Assembly: GCF_014235875.1 (NCBI RefSeq)
Contig: NZ_JACJUK010000010.1
Location: 60,144-124,143, forward strand
Origin: Croceivirga lutea
Lineage (GTDB): Bacteria > Bacteroidota > Bacteroidia > Flavobacteriales > Flavobacteriaceae
Direction of reading: 5' to 3'
DNA length: 64,000 nucleotides
Below the pieces are notes generated by a model. It made no database searches, had not been told where the DNA came from, and saw only the letters and a list, made by a program, of their open reading frames with translations. The position numbers and the translations under genes are program-made. Positions within the stretch are counted from its first letter, which is position 1. Each line of letters begins with the position of its first letter. Below are positions 20,001 through 28,012 of the stretch, in pieces.

Positions 20001-20413
20001 TATAAATAGAAGTAATTTTTACCAGCTTGTCCAAATTGTGGATGAATAGCTAGACCTAAGAAGCCACCATCCCATGTAACGCCAACTTCATTAGACATAT
20101 CAACTAACAAATTCTTTGTGGCACTATTTTCGTTTTCGAACCAGTAAATTTCTCCATTACGTTGACCAACGATTAAAATATCAGAATTTGGAACCGGAGT
20201 AAATGTTAAAGGCGAATCAAAGGTAATGTTGGGAAATACTTCTTTATAAGGATTTGATGAAGCACTTACATCAGGAAAATTACCATTTAAAAATGCCCCA
20301 ACCGGTTCGGCATTAGAAAGTCCTGATCCCGCAAAATAAGATACTGCAGACATTGATATTACTGCAGATACCAATAAGACAAAAGCGAATATAGAATTGT
20401 AGTGTTTTCTCAT
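14036..20413 (-). CDS. Giant secreted PQQ-type dehydrogenase / diheme cytochrome / lectin / BIG2 protein with T9SS sorting domain
   Basis: 2125 residues. Order seen: N-terminal signal or membrane anchor (about 9-31); glucose/sorbosone dehydrogenase-type beta-propeller (about 55-440; HPQFGQAGKNYFYLYY, GHRNPHRMTVD); a region like the SO_2930 diheme family with two CxxCH heme motifs (CISCH near 608, CAYCH near 688); ricin-type lectin (about 789-931); seven BIG2 domains starting with V[TR]G[IV][TS]; two Ig-like segments (about 1013-1205); two copies of a module beginning LPWIE[DT]F (about 1465-1600 and 1700-1840); and a C-terminal type A sorting domain (APNPVEQDSN ... GNYFVSVRVEDEILVQKVLIK, split here). 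It probably oxidises sugars or polyols outside the cell and passes electrons to its own hemes; the substrate is unknown. Single-gene unit. Confidence 0.9.
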   Translation of the reverse strand: MRKHYNSIFAFVLLVSAVISMSAVSYFAGSGLSNAEPVGAFLNGNFPDVSASSNPYKEVFPNITFDSPLTFTPVPNSDILIVGQRNGEIYWFENENSATKNLLVDMSNEVGVTWDGGFLGLAIHPQFGQAGKNYFYLYYTTKDAQGRDYPNGFITGFGCDKEDYWGNFLILKRIEVNPTTFTKVANSDLEMIKMRMFSSTHRGGGIAFGNDGYLYIPTGDQSAYNKPQNSTTNLDGGVLRIDVDQNPNTSHPPTRTLPTGGRFADEVSGVGYYIPDDNPFLTASGSNFEEYYTIGHRNPHRMTVDRLTGTFYIGEIGESTHEEINVIEKGKNYGWPVYEGYQFRGTCTTMQDGMPHQGPLVAFPRSQANALIGGYVYRGAAMPDFYGKYICADYGTGEEIWAVDINTGEYELITQFSPTNIISFGEDNNGELYLLSQGNNVKMYKLVQNGELEGTVPELLSETGAFKNLETLEPNDGVLPYDLIEPFWSDGAEKKRWLVIPNDGTHNTPAEQISFSENGDWQFPTGSVLIKHFELPVDENNPSETKRLETRFSVKTTEGSFYYKTYKWNAAGTDAVLLEQGLEEDIQVRLQDGTVTNQTWVYPSSQDCISCHNPATGGTLGTRTRYLNSEITYDKTGLTANQLVTLSHLGILDEAINDAQAAQFQTYKALEDETASLDERARSYMDLNCAYCHRPGGTGDRAQFDLRLFNTLQQTGLLSSGTNTPIGIPGERILVPGNADQSILYHRTASTDPSIMMPPIAKKKVDDKAVALLEAWINQLDPDLEVPTIEEARYALINVGSGLYVDVAGASQADRADIIQWNPNGGANQEYYLESVGTGVYSFRALHSTKYFDVESQGQTPGTNLIQYQGNGTIAQQFTLEYVEEDQWLIKSVANNLYLGIENNSVDLGASVKTYINDGSNFFKWRLVNLDRNPVTGITTSLSEVSLVEGETVTVTATVQPTNATEQGIVWTSNDEAIATVDNQGTITAVSSGSTVLTATSIDGDFTAEVAVIVESNFDCSIIETEYQINNGQYITDVSSIQINEGSRLVLSIIPNQYQFSISGPNGNEKELSLQDLVIEQITLQDAGVYTIETEQGCLLEVNVEVAAVDCTNLGLETEYQLNQTGPYITGDANVSILEGETITLSIIPNAVRFSVTGPNDIFKELNFQDLTLSNVTSAQSGIYIFTTDSGCETELLLNVVPEPTAVTGVTLAAENLTLTEGDTTQLVATVSPTDASDSSVSWESSDTSIITVDENGNVIAVSEGNATVTVTTTDGGFKATASVVVEPIVIPVTGITLSEDEITLIAGETAQIIATVSPLDASNRTVSWESSDEFVATVDANGAITAVAEGSAIIIATTNDGGFIANANVIVEPITIPVTGITINPTSSNLTIGESIQLIATVNPNDASNTTVNWTVSDPSVVSIDNSGLVNALAEGIARITVSTEDGGFSATSTITVTAPTSQDLPWIEDFTNLQNGSTVDTGETAWSTTGNFSVLNEQLRYQVDYTTENPATFETQEINISGYSDVSISFTVTDENLNSKEEVDYLRAYYRLDGGTRVLLAEFIDDIDLENFTISGIQGSSLVVEFEAKSSADNEIFIVDDLRVEETNTSTIPVTGVSLNTSEVNLVPNATYTLISTITPVNATDKTVTWLSSNPSIASVDADGKIIALNPGNATVTVTTVDGNYSASANVLVSAVPNQELPWIETFNDLVNGSKLDNGETAWIVDGSIQVTNGQLRYQTDYSSNDPATFTTEQINIAGNANVSISFIIDDEDLGAKEEVDFLRAYYTVDNGERVLIGEFIDDIERQLITVEGIEGDNLVIEFEVWCSADNEIFVVDDLKVEANNPSEILVTGVSLNPQKVNLTANQTFQLAAIVSPSNATNTTVSWSSSDDSVATVNSNGLVTANAVGNAIITVTTIDGGYTAISEIEVGEEYIPVRGVSLDVTEGEVPVGFSGTVTATINPENATDKSVVWSSSDESVGVVDQNGNVTAVGPGTVIITVTTNDGGYTAQLTGFVSRSGATSTFKISFDELEKLGKSISALTIAPNPVEQDSNMQLHFASFVSSNAEINIYDYSGKIVLTVSRPVNKGQNSTEVAIRQLASGNYFVSVRVEDEILVQKVLIK

Positions 20414-20416
20414 AGT

Positions 20417-20452
20417 TAGGCCAATTAGCCTACAAAAGAAGCATTTGGCCTA
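20417..20452. repeat. Inverted repeat just upstream of the giant dehydrogenase gene
   Basis: TAGGCCAA (20417-20424) pairs perfectly with TTGGCCTA (20445-20452) across a 20-base spacer. The nearer arm ends only 3 bases from the ATG at 20413. In the mRNA it would form a hairpin next to the start codon; in DNA it could be a dyad operator. Its role is not known. Confidence 0.55.
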
Positions 20453-20558
20453 TGGAAAAGTGAAAACAATCGTTATGATCTTGTTAAAAATCGATTAAAC
20501 TCCAAAATGTTAAAAACGATATCACTTTTTGTAAGTGAATTCGCTATATTTCGCATAA

Positions 20559-21884
20559 TCAATCTTTTACCTTGTTCACTTTTGTTAAAAGTAATGCACC
20601 AAAAAGAAAGAAAAGTGTAAAAAACAAAGCTGCATTTCTTGTGCCTCCTTCAAATTCAGAAATATAGCCAAAAACAAAGGTTCCTATTATAATTCCGATT
20701 TTTTCAGTGACATCATAAAAACTAAAGAAAGAAGTAGTGTCTGTAGTTTCTGGTAGGTATTTTGAATACGTAGATCTAGACAATGCTTGTATACCACCCA
20801 TAACCAAACCTACCATAGTGGCACCTATATAAAAATCTATGGGAGTGACCATGGTAAAGGCATAGATACATAATAGAATCCAAAAAACATTAACAACAAC
20901 AAGTGTTTTAATATTTCCAAATTTTTTAGCTGCCCAAGCCATACCATAGGCACCCAGTATGGCTACCAATTGTATTAAAAGAATACTAGAAATTAATCCA
21001 ACTTGCCGGTTTTCATCTGTTCCCCACTCTATTTCTTTTTCGCCAAAGTAAGCTGCAATAAGCATTATGGTTTGCACTGCCATACCATAAACAAAAAATG
21101 CTCTTAAATACCTTTTAAGAGTTAGTAATTCTTGTAACTGATTCCAAACCATTTTTAGTTCTCTAAAACCGTTGAGAATTATATTTCTTCTTTTACCTTC
21201 TCTTTTGTAGCCTTTAGGTAGATGGTAAAAAGAATACTGACTAAAAGCTATCCACCATACTCCTACAGTTGCAAAGGAAATCTTCATACCCTTTACAGCC
21301 GCAGGCATACCTTCAGAATCTTCTAAGCCAAAGTAATGTGGAAAAAGCACCATAATTAAGTTAAATATGAGCAGAAGAACACTACCCACATAGCCCATAG
21401 AAAAACCCTTAGCACTTAACTTATCTTGTTGTTCAGGATAAGCAATATCTGGTAAGTATGAATTGTATACTGCAAAACTAACCCATGCCCCAATTAAACC
21501 GCACATATAACTAAACAAACCCCAATAGATATGTTCTAAAGAGAACCAATAGAGACCTATACAGCCAAATGCGCCTAAGTAAGTAAAAAATCTGAGGAAC
21601 ACTTTTTTATTACCCAAATAATCTGCAACCCCAGAAATTAAAGGTGTAATTAATGCTATAATTACAAATGAAATGGAGGTTACATAACCTATTAAGGGTA
21701 CCCTTTCTATGTTTCTACCAAAAACCTCAACAGTTTCGACCTCAGAAATTCTAAATAAGGTACCTAAGAATAAAGGAAAAACAGCACTTGAAACGGTTAG
21801 GTTGTATACCGAAGTTGCCCAATCATAAAAGGCCCAAGCGTTCAACAACTTGGGTTCACCTTTAGCTAAAACTGCCTTTGACAT
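20559..21884 (-). CDS. MFS transporter, UMF1/Atg22-like
   Basis: 441-residue integral membrane protein with about 12 predicted helices. The N-terminus LLNAWAFYDWATSVYNLTV and the segment YNSYLPDIA match the UMF1 (Atg22-like) branch of the major facilitator superfamily. Members in bacteria have no well-defined substrate. The gene stands 144 bases from the start of the giant dehydrogenase gene, in the same direction. It lies after a terminator that follows the M48 gene, so it probably has its own promoter. Confidence 0.88.
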   Translation of the reverse strand: MSKAVLAKGEPKLLNAWAFYDWATSVYNLTVSSAVFPLFLGTLFRISEVETVEVFGRNIERVPLIGYVTSISFVIIALITPLISGVADYLGNKKVFLRFFTYLGAFGCIGLYWFSLEHIYWGLFSYMCGLIGAWVSFAVYNSYLPDIAYPEQQDKLSAKGFSMGYVGSVLLLIFNLIMVLFPHYFGLEDSEGMPAAVKGMKISFATVGVWWIAFSQYSFYHLPKGYKREGKRRNIILNGFRELKMVWNQLQELLTLKRYLRAFFVYGMAVQTIMLIAAYFGEKEIEWGTDENRQVGLISSILLIQLVAILGAYGMAWAAKKFGNIKTLVVVNVFWILLCIYAFTMVTPIDFYIGATMVGLVMGGIQALSRSTYSKYLPETTDTTSFFSFYDVTEKIGIIIGTFVFGYISEFEGGTRNAALFFTLFFLFGALLLTKVNKVKD

Positions 21885-21890
21885 TTGCTA

Positions 21891-21925
21891 AAAATAGAAA
21901 AGCCATCTGAATAAGATGGCTTTTC
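21891..21925 (-). terminator. Terminator of the M48 protease gene
   Basis: Hairpin AAAAGCCATCT / AGATGGCTTTT with a 5-base loop. A-rich sequence to the left gives a U-rich tail on the minus strand, 20-55 bases after the M48 stop codon. Confidence 0.82.
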
Positions 21926-21947
21926 TTAAAATTTTTATTTGCTTAAA

Positions 21948-22754
21948 TTATTTAAAGGTGGTTACACCAAATTTTGCAGCTTCTTGTTTTGCTGCGGGTG
22001 CCCATGCCGTTAAATTGTTAATTCTAGTATCATTAGAAGGGTGTGTGCTTAAAAATTCTGGTGGTGCTTGACCGCCACGAGCTTTCATTCTTTTCCATAG
22101 TTCAGCAGCTTCATCAGGATTATAACCAGCAATGGCCATTATTTGTAAACCAATTCTATCTGCTTCAGTTTCATGACTTCTGTTAAATGGCAGCATCACA
22201 CCTACTGAAGATACCACACCATAAGATTGATTAAAAACGTTTAACCATTGTTCATTTTTAATGGCTACGTTACCTGCAACAGCACCAATTTGTTGCGCCA
22301 TACCAGCACTCATTCGTTGTGCACCATGGTCTGCTAAAGCGTGAGCAACCTCATGCCCCATAACAACAGCTATACCAGTTTCGTCTTGGCAAATTGGTAA
22401 AATACCGGTGTAAAAAACAATTTTACCTCCTGGCATACACCATGCATTTACGGTTTCATCTTGAACCAAATTATATTCCCATTTGTAATCTTTTAGATAG
22501 CCTGGGTAACCATTCGCATTTAACCAACGTTCAGCAGCAGATGCAATTTTTTGCCCAACATTAGTTATCATTTGCGCCTCACTAGTACCTGTAACTACTT
22601 TATTATCAGTTAAAAATTGGTCATATTCCGCAAATGCCATTGGGAAAATTTGACTATTAGGAAACATGTTAAAGGTGCTTTTACCAGTAAATGGGTTGGT
22701 TTTACAAGCAACTACAGAAAGAAACACTGTGATGGTTAATAGTACTTTTTTCAT
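21948..22754 (-). CDS. M48-family metalloprotease lipoprotein
   Basis: 268 residues. A lipoprotein signal ends at Cys17 (SVVAC). The zinc-binding motif HEVAH is at residues 134-138 and the third ligand lies in ETEADRIGLQIM. It resembles E. coli LoiP/YcaL-type periplasmic M48 proteases that act on outer membrane proteins; the actual substrate is unknown. It is a monocistronic gene with a promoter-like box upstream and a terminator downstream. Confidence 0.92.
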   Translation of the reverse strand: MKKVLLTITVFLSVVACKTNPFTGKSTFNMFPNSQIFPMAFAEYDQFLTDNKVVTGTSEAQMITNVGQKIASAAERWLNANGYPGYLKDYKWEYNLVQDETVNAWCMPGGKIVFYTGILPICQDETGIAVVMGHEVAHALADHGAQRMSAGMAQQIGAVAGNVAIKNEQWLNVFNQSYGVVSSVGVMLPFNRSHETEADRIGLQIMAIAGYNPDEAAELWKRMKARGGQAPPEFLSTHPSNDTRINNLTAWAPAAKQEAAKFGVTTFK

Positions 22755-22820
22755 TTTTATAGGTATTTAAAACGTTCTTTCGACTACATACGCAAGAACA
22801 AATTCTTAGTAATTGGAAAC

Positions 22821-22854
22821 CAAATTTACCAATTGGTCACTAATTAAATTCCAA
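22821..22854 (-). promoter_or_regulatory. Putative promoter of the M48 protease gene
   Basis: Minus-strand TAAATTTG (22821-22828) fits the -7 box TAnnTTTG. A TTG lies 23 bases upstream (22852-22854), inside the last codons of the GH31 gene. The leader would be about 60 nucleotides. Confidence 0.45.
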
Positions 22855-25243
22855 TAAGGTGAATCTCAGTAAAATCTTTACTAATTTCAATTTCACCGTT
22901 ACCATGATAATTTACCTGATCATAATTAACTTTCTCATTATCTAATTCGATAATGCCAATTTTAAATGGTAAACCATGGAATCTTAGTTTAATGGTTTCA
23001 TAAGGTGTAATATACGAACCATCTTTGTATTGCTGTATAATTAGCTCATTACTCTTACCTTTTAATCTAAACTTTCTTAAACTAAAACGTCCTTTTTTGT
23101 AATCATACCCGTCTTGATGGTCTTCATAAACTTCTGAGGTTTCTGTACCTTCAGTAAAGTATACATCAACAACAAGTTGTTCTATCTTTTTTTCACCAAC
23201 ATATTGTTGCACTGGATATTTTGGAATCATAGCGCCAGCCTTTATAAACATTGGTATTTTATCAATATCTGCTTCGACCCATTTTTCTGCACCACCTTCA
23301 GATAATTCATCGGTATAAAAATTATACCAATTACCGTGAGGCAAATACATTCTTCTGCCTTTTGCATTTGGCTCTTGAACCGGACACACTAGTATTTGAT
23401 TTCCGAAAATAAATTCGTCTGTTCTAAAATGTGTTTGCACATCCTCTTGGTCAACATATACTAAAGACTTAAGTATAGGTTGTCCTTCATTTACATACTT
23501 ATAAAACGAGGTATACAAATAGGGTAACAACTCATAACGTAGTTCTATATACTTTCTAACAATATTAGTTATCTCGTCTCCAAACGACCATGGTTCTTGA
23601 TTACCATGATCTCCACTAGAATGAACTCTACAGAAAGGATGAAAAATTGCCATTTGAACCCAACGTGCAAATAATTCTCCGTTTGGTTGTTCTGCAAATC
23701 CACCAATATCTGAACCAACAAAAGAATAACCACTCATTGCCATACGTTGCATTTGTACGTTGGCAATCCAAAGATGTTCCCAAGTGGCTACATTATCCCC
23801 TGTCCATGTGGCACAGTATCGTTGTGTTCCTGAATAGGCTGCTCTAGTTAATACAAAAGGCCTTTTAGGAAAAGTATATTTTTTTAAACCATCAAAGGTT
23901 GCTCTTACCATTTGCATACCGTAGACATTGTGTGCTTTTCTATGGCTACACGGATGACCATCATAATCATGACGAACATCTAAATTTGCTGTTTTGGTAG
24001 GAACTTCCATAATTGCTGGTTCATTCATATCATTCCATACACCATGTACGCCTACCTCAGCAATCATTTCTTTATATAACCCAGCCCACCATTCTCTTAC
24101 TTCAGGATTGGTAAAGTCAGGAAATTTGCACTCTCCAGGCCAAACTTTACCTTTAAAATGAGGTCCATCAGCTCTTTTACAAAAGAAATCGTTATCCATT
24201 GCTTGTTGATAAACCCAATAATCTTTATCAATTTTAATTCCTGGGTCAATCATGGTTACGGTTTTAAAACCATCTTGAGCTAATTCCTCTACCATTTTCT
24301 TTGGGTTAGGAAATTTGCGATTATCCCAAGTAAAACATCTAAACCCTTCCATATAATCGATATCTAAATAAATAGCATCACAGGGAATTTGAAGTTTTCT
24401 AAATGTTGAAGTAATCTTTTTAACTTGTTTTTCTGGATAGTAACTCCATTTAGACTGATGAAAACCCAAAGCCCACATTGGAGGAAGCTCTGGTTTGCCT
24501 GTTAAATCTGTATAGGCTTCTACAACATCTTCCATCTTAGGACCATAGAAGAAATAATAATTCATTTCTCCCCCGTCTGCCCAAAAACTTGTGGTAGTGC
24601 GTCTTTCTCTTGCAAAATCAAAATACGAGCCAAAAGAATTATCAAAGAAAATACCATAGGCTACATTATTATGAAGACCTACGTAAAAAGGAATAGACTT
24701 GTACAAAGGCTCTTGGTCTTTACCATAAGCGTAAGAGTCTGTTACCCAATTAGAAACTTTTTTACCCTTGAGGTTGATATGAGAAGCCTTATCACCCATA
24801 CCATAATAGTTTTCACCGGGCTGTGTAATTTTACTCATTTTAACGATGTTACCACCGTAGTCATAATTTTCTTCCCAATGAAAACCAGACTCATCCTCAT
24901 TTAAAACAAGTCCGTCTAAATCTTCAATTCTAACTTTTAAATTGTCTTTATTAATAGCCACTTGAAGCTTGGATGTTCTAATAAGATACTCTGGTACTTC
25001 ATCTACAAATTCTAATTTGTTGTACCCAAGACTTACATCGTCATCAATAGCATAAGAAAAATCATCTTCAAAAACATATTCTGTAGCGTATCTAAATCTA
25101 AAAGCGCTGCCTCTAAGAACAGTAACTTCTAAGATTACTCCATTTTGAGTAGTAAAATAAAATTTGTCTCCGTCTTCTTTATATTCAACTATTCTATTTG
25201 GGTACTGATTTCCCTTTTTATCAATTTCTGTATTGGTTATCAT
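22844..25243 (-). CDS. GH31 alpha-glucosidase, cytoplasmic type
   Basis: 799-residue glycoside hydrolase family 31 enzyme. Order: N-terminal galactose-mutarotase-like sandwich, (beta/alpha)8 barrel, C-terminal beta domains and a DUF5110-like tail. The nucleophile is Asp405 in WNDMNEP and the acid/base is Asp483 in WTGDN. No signal peptide is visible, so it probably acts inside the cell on maltose, maltodextrin or glycogen-derived oligosaccharides. It follows glgB in the same direction with a 67-base gap, supporting a role in alpha-glucan turnover. Exact specificity (alpha-1,4, alpha-1,6 or xyloside) cannot be read from sequence. Confidence 0.93.
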   Translation of the reverse strand: MITNTEIDKKGNQYPNRIVEYKEDGDKFYFTTQNGVILEVTVLRGSAFRFRYATEYVFEDDFSYAIDDDVSLGYNKLEFVDEVPEYLIRTSKLQVAINKDNLKVRIEDLDGLVLNEDESGFHWEENYDYGGNIVKMSKITQPGENYYGMGDKASHINLKGKKVSNWVTDSYAYGKDQEPLYKSIPFYVGLHNNVAYGIFFDNSFGSYFDFARERRTTTSFWADGGEMNYYFFYGPKMEDVVEAYTDLTGKPELPPMWALGFHQSKWSYYPEKQVKKITSTFRKLQIPCDAIYLDIDYMEGFRCFTWDNRKFPNPKKMVEELAQDGFKTVTMIDPGIKIDKDYWVYQQAMDNDFFCKRADGPHFKGKVWPGECKFPDFTNPEVREWWAGLYKEMIAEVGVHGVWNDMNEPAIMEVPTKTANLDVRHDYDGHPCSHRKAHNVYGMQMVRATFDGLKKYTFPKRPFVLTRAAYSGTQRYCATWTGDNVATWEHLWIANVQMQRMAMSGYSFVGSDIGGFAEQPNGELFARWVQMAIFHPFCRVHSSGDHGNQEPWSFGDEITNIVRKYIELRYELLPYLYTSFYKYVNEGQPILKSLVYVDQEDVQTHFRTDEFIFGNQILVCPVQEPNAKGRRMYLPHGNWYNFYTDELSEGGAEKWVEADIDKIPMFIKAGAMIPKYPVQQYVGEKKIEQLVVDVYFTEGTETSEVYEDHQDGYDYKKGRFSLRKFRLKGKSNELIIQQYKDGSYITPYETIKLRFHGLPFKIGIIELDNEKVNYDQVNYHGNGEIEISKDFTEIHLIGI

Positions 25244-25310
25244 CTAGATATGGGTTAGTGTTTAATTGATTAGACAAACATCAAAAGTTAACGTAATAAA
25301 GGTTGTTTTC

Positions 25311-27206
25311 TTATTTATAAATTACAACTCCTAATGGTGGTAAATTTAATTGAATAGATTGTTCTCGACCATGCGCTTTAATTTTTTGAACTGTTACCTG
25401 CTTTTTGGCAGTGCCCCTACCTGCATATTTTTTATCATCGCTATTAAAAACTAGTTTCAAATCTTTAGATTTTGGCACCCCTACTCTATAATTTTTTCTT
25501 TCGATTGGTGTAAAATTACAAGCTATAATTAAGTCGTTTTTAGCATCATTACCTTTTCTGATGTAGGTTAAAACTGAATTAGCATGGTCATTCCATTCAA
25601 TCCATTCGAAACCATCAGGACTAAACTGCTTTTCAAACAATGCTGGTTCTTGTTTGTAAAGCTTATTGAGGTCTTTAATAACAGCTTGTACGCCTTTATG
25701 AAAGTCATAATCTAACAAATGCCACTCTAGACTTTCTTGAAAATTCCATTCAGAAGTTTGGCCAAATTCACCTCCCATAAACAGCAAGTTTGTTCCTGGA
25801 TGGGTAAACATATAGCCATAAAGCAATCTTAAATTTGCAAATCGCTGCCACTCATCTCCTGGCATTCTATACACCAATGATTTTTTACCATAGACTACCT
25901 CATCATGGGAAAATGGTAACATAAAATTCTCAGTAAAAGCATAGGTTAAACTAAAAGAAATGTCTCCTTGATGATGACTTCTATGAATAGGTTCTTTTTT
26001 AAAATATTCTAGGGTATCATGCATCCAACCCATCATCCATTTCATTCCAAATCCTAAACCACCAAAATGTACTGGCTTAGAAACCCCGTTAAATGCTGTA
26101 GATTCTTCTGCAATGGTTTGTACACCTGTAAAACTTGCATAGATTTCTGTATTTAATTCTCTTAAAAAAGATAAGGCTTCTAAATTTTCATTATTACCAT
26201 ACATATTTGGCTCCCATTCTCCATCTTCTCTAGAATAATCTAAGTAAAGCATAGAAGCTACGGCATCTACTCTTAGACCATCTACGTGAAATTGTTCTAA
26301 CCAAAAAATAGCATTGCTAATTAAAAATGCCCTAACCTCATTTCTACCATAATTAAAAATTAGGCTTTTCCAATCAGGATGATACCCTTTTCGTCTATCT
26401 GGATGTTCATACAAATGAGAACCATCAAAAAAGCCTAAACCATGAGCATCTTCAGGAAAATGAGAAGGAACCCAATCTAAGATTACACCAATACCTTCTT
26501 GATGAAATCTGTCAACTAAATGTTTAAATTCTTCTGGTTTTCCGAACCTTGACGTAGGTGCAAAATAGCCTGTTAGTTGATACCCCCAAGATGGGTCATA
26601 AGGATATTCCATTACGGGCATAAACTCAACATGAGTAAAACCCATTTCTTTAACGTAACTTACCAATTCATCAGCATACTCAAGATAGGAAAGACTTTCC
26701 CAACCATTTTTCTTTTTCCAAGAAGCCAAATGAACCTCATAAACCGAGTAGGGTTTGTCTAAACCATTGTGGTTTTCTCTGGTGTTCATCCAGTTAGTAT
26801 CTTTCCAATTGTAAGGAGCATCCCATACAATTGAAGCTGTTTTAGGGGGCTGCTCACAAAGTCTTGCAAAAGGGTCGGCTTTCTCGGTTTTAATAGAATT
26901 ATTGTTAGAGGTAATCTTGTATTTGTAATGTTCACCCTTACCTAAGTTGGGTATAAAACCTTCCCAAATTCCACTTGAATCCCACCGCACATTTAGTTGA
27001 TGTTCACCTTCTTTCCAATTATTAAAATCACCGATTACTGAAACTGATTTGGCAGATGGTGCCCAAACGGCAAAATAAACTCCTTTTTGCCCATCTACCT
27101 CAGTAATATGAGAGCCTAATTTATTGTACAATCTAAAGTGCTTACCACCTTTAAATAAATCAATATCAAATTCTGTAAAAAAGCTATGCGAAATTACGTT
27201 ACCCAT
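25311..27206 (-). CDS. glgB: 1,4-alpha-glucan branching enzyme
   Basis: 631-residue GH13 enzyme that makes alpha-1,6 branches in glycogen. An N-terminal CBM48 domain (about 25-125; VYFAVWAPSAKSVSVIGDFN) precedes the barrel. The four GH13 regions are seen: DWVPSHF, DGLRVDA (nucleophile Asp near 313), IAEES (acid/base Glu near 366) and PFSHDEVV. It heads a small unit with the GH31 glucosidase. No glgA, glgC or glgP is nearby, so the rest of glycogen metabolism must be elsewhere in the genome. Confidence 0.95.
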   Translation of the reverse strand: MGNVISHSFFTEFDIDLFKGGKHFRLYNKLGSHITEVDGQKGVYFAVWAPSAKSVSVIGDFNNWKEGEHQLNVRWDSSGIWEGFIPNLGKGEHYKYKITSNNNSIKTEKADPFARLCEQPPKTASIVWDAPYNWKDTNWMNTRENHNGLDKPYSVYEVHLASWKKKNGWESLSYLEYADELVSYVKEMGFTHVEFMPVMEYPYDPSWGYQLTGYFAPTSRFGKPEEFKHLVDRFHQEGIGVILDWVPSHFPEDAHGLGFFDGSHLYEHPDRRKGYHPDWKSLIFNYGRNEVRAFLISNAIFWLEQFHVDGLRVDAVASMLYLDYSREDGEWEPNMYGNNENLEALSFLRELNTEIYASFTGVQTIAEESTAFNGVSKPVHFGGLGFGMKWMMGWMHDTLEYFKKEPIHRSHHQGDISFSLTYAFTENFMLPFSHDEVVYGKKSLVYRMPGDEWQRFANLRLLYGYMFTHPGTNLLFMGGEFGQTSEWNFQESLEWHLLDYDFHKGVQAVIKDLNKLYKQEPALFEKQFSPDGFEWIEWNDHANSVLTYIRKGNDAKNDLIIACNFTPIERKNYRVGVPKSKDLKLVFNSDDKKYAGRGTAKKQVTVQKIKAHGREQSIQLNLPPLGVVIYK

Positions 27207-27347
27207 GTTTTGAGATTAGTTAATTGCAAGATAACTTATCTAAAGGTTAGATACCTATTAAGAATTAATTTTTATGAATCCATAATTTTTGGAATGCTTT
27301 TTGTTTTAAAACTTAAAAAACAAATCTATTCAATAAAAATCCATATT

Positions 27348-27908
27348 ATGAAAGACTTAAAAATACTTTTTGCAGCAGTAGTATCGCTAGTATTATTTTC
27401 TTGTGAAGGTCCGGCTGGCCCTCCTGGCCCTCCAGGTTTTGACGGTGTCAATGGCCAAGATGGGGTAAACATCTTAGGAACCGTTTTAGAAATTCAGGGA
27501 ACATTTGAAGAAAGTAACGACTACTCTATATTTTATGAGTTTCCAAGTAGTGTTGAAGTATTTGAGTCAGATGCCGTTTTGGTGTATTTGTTATGGGACC
27601 AAGTTGATGATGCTAATGGGGGAGACCCAATAGATGTATGGAGATTACTACCCCAAACAAGAATTTTAGACCAAGGGCTTTTACAATATAATTATGACCA
27701 TACATTTTTAGATGTAAATATATTTTTAGAGTCAGATTTTGACCTTACCGAATTACTTCCTGGAGACACCGTTGACCAAGTATTTAGAATTGTAGTTGTA
27801 CCTGCAGAATTTGCTCAAGACACTACAATTGACTTAACCAATTTAGATGATGTAATGACTAATCTTGAATTAAATATCAACGATATTCAAAAAATGCCTT
27901 CTTTTTAA
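27348..27908 (+). CDS. Lipoprotein with short collagen-like motif
   Basis: 186 residues from the ATG at 27348. The frame is open upstream to 27186, but only this start gives a lipoprotein signal (LFAAVVSLVLFSC, Cys19). Directly after the lipidated Cys comes a Gly-X-Y run (GPAGPPGPPGFDGVNGQDG), then a domain of about 150 acidic, beta-rich residues with no recognised family. Similar GPAGPxG-tagged lipoproteins are common in Bacteroidota (family recollection, not searched). Function unknown. It is monocistronic and ends at a terminator. Confidence 0.85.
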   Translation: MKDLKILFAAVVSLVLFSCEGPAGPPGPPGFDGVNGQDGVNILGTVLEIQGTFEESNDYSIFYEFPSSVEVFESDAVLVYLLWDQVDDANGGDPIDVWRLLPQTRILDQGLLQYNYDHTFLDVNIFLESDFDLTELLPGDTVDQVFRIVVVPAEFAQDTTIDLTNLDDVMTNLELNINDIQKMPSF

Positions 27909-27930
27909 GAATTCGTAAACTAAATACCAA

Positions 27931-27966
27931 CAACCCATTTCTTATTTTTAGAGATGGGTTTTTTTA
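27931..27966 (+). terminator. Terminator of the collagen-motif lipoprotein gene
   Basis: Stem AACCCATTTC / GAGATGGGTT (one mismatch region near the loop) followed by seven or more T residues. Confidence 0.8.
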
Positions 27967-28012
27967 TTGAAAGGAAACCAAGATTATTACGTCTAATAGA
28001 AAAAGAAAATTA

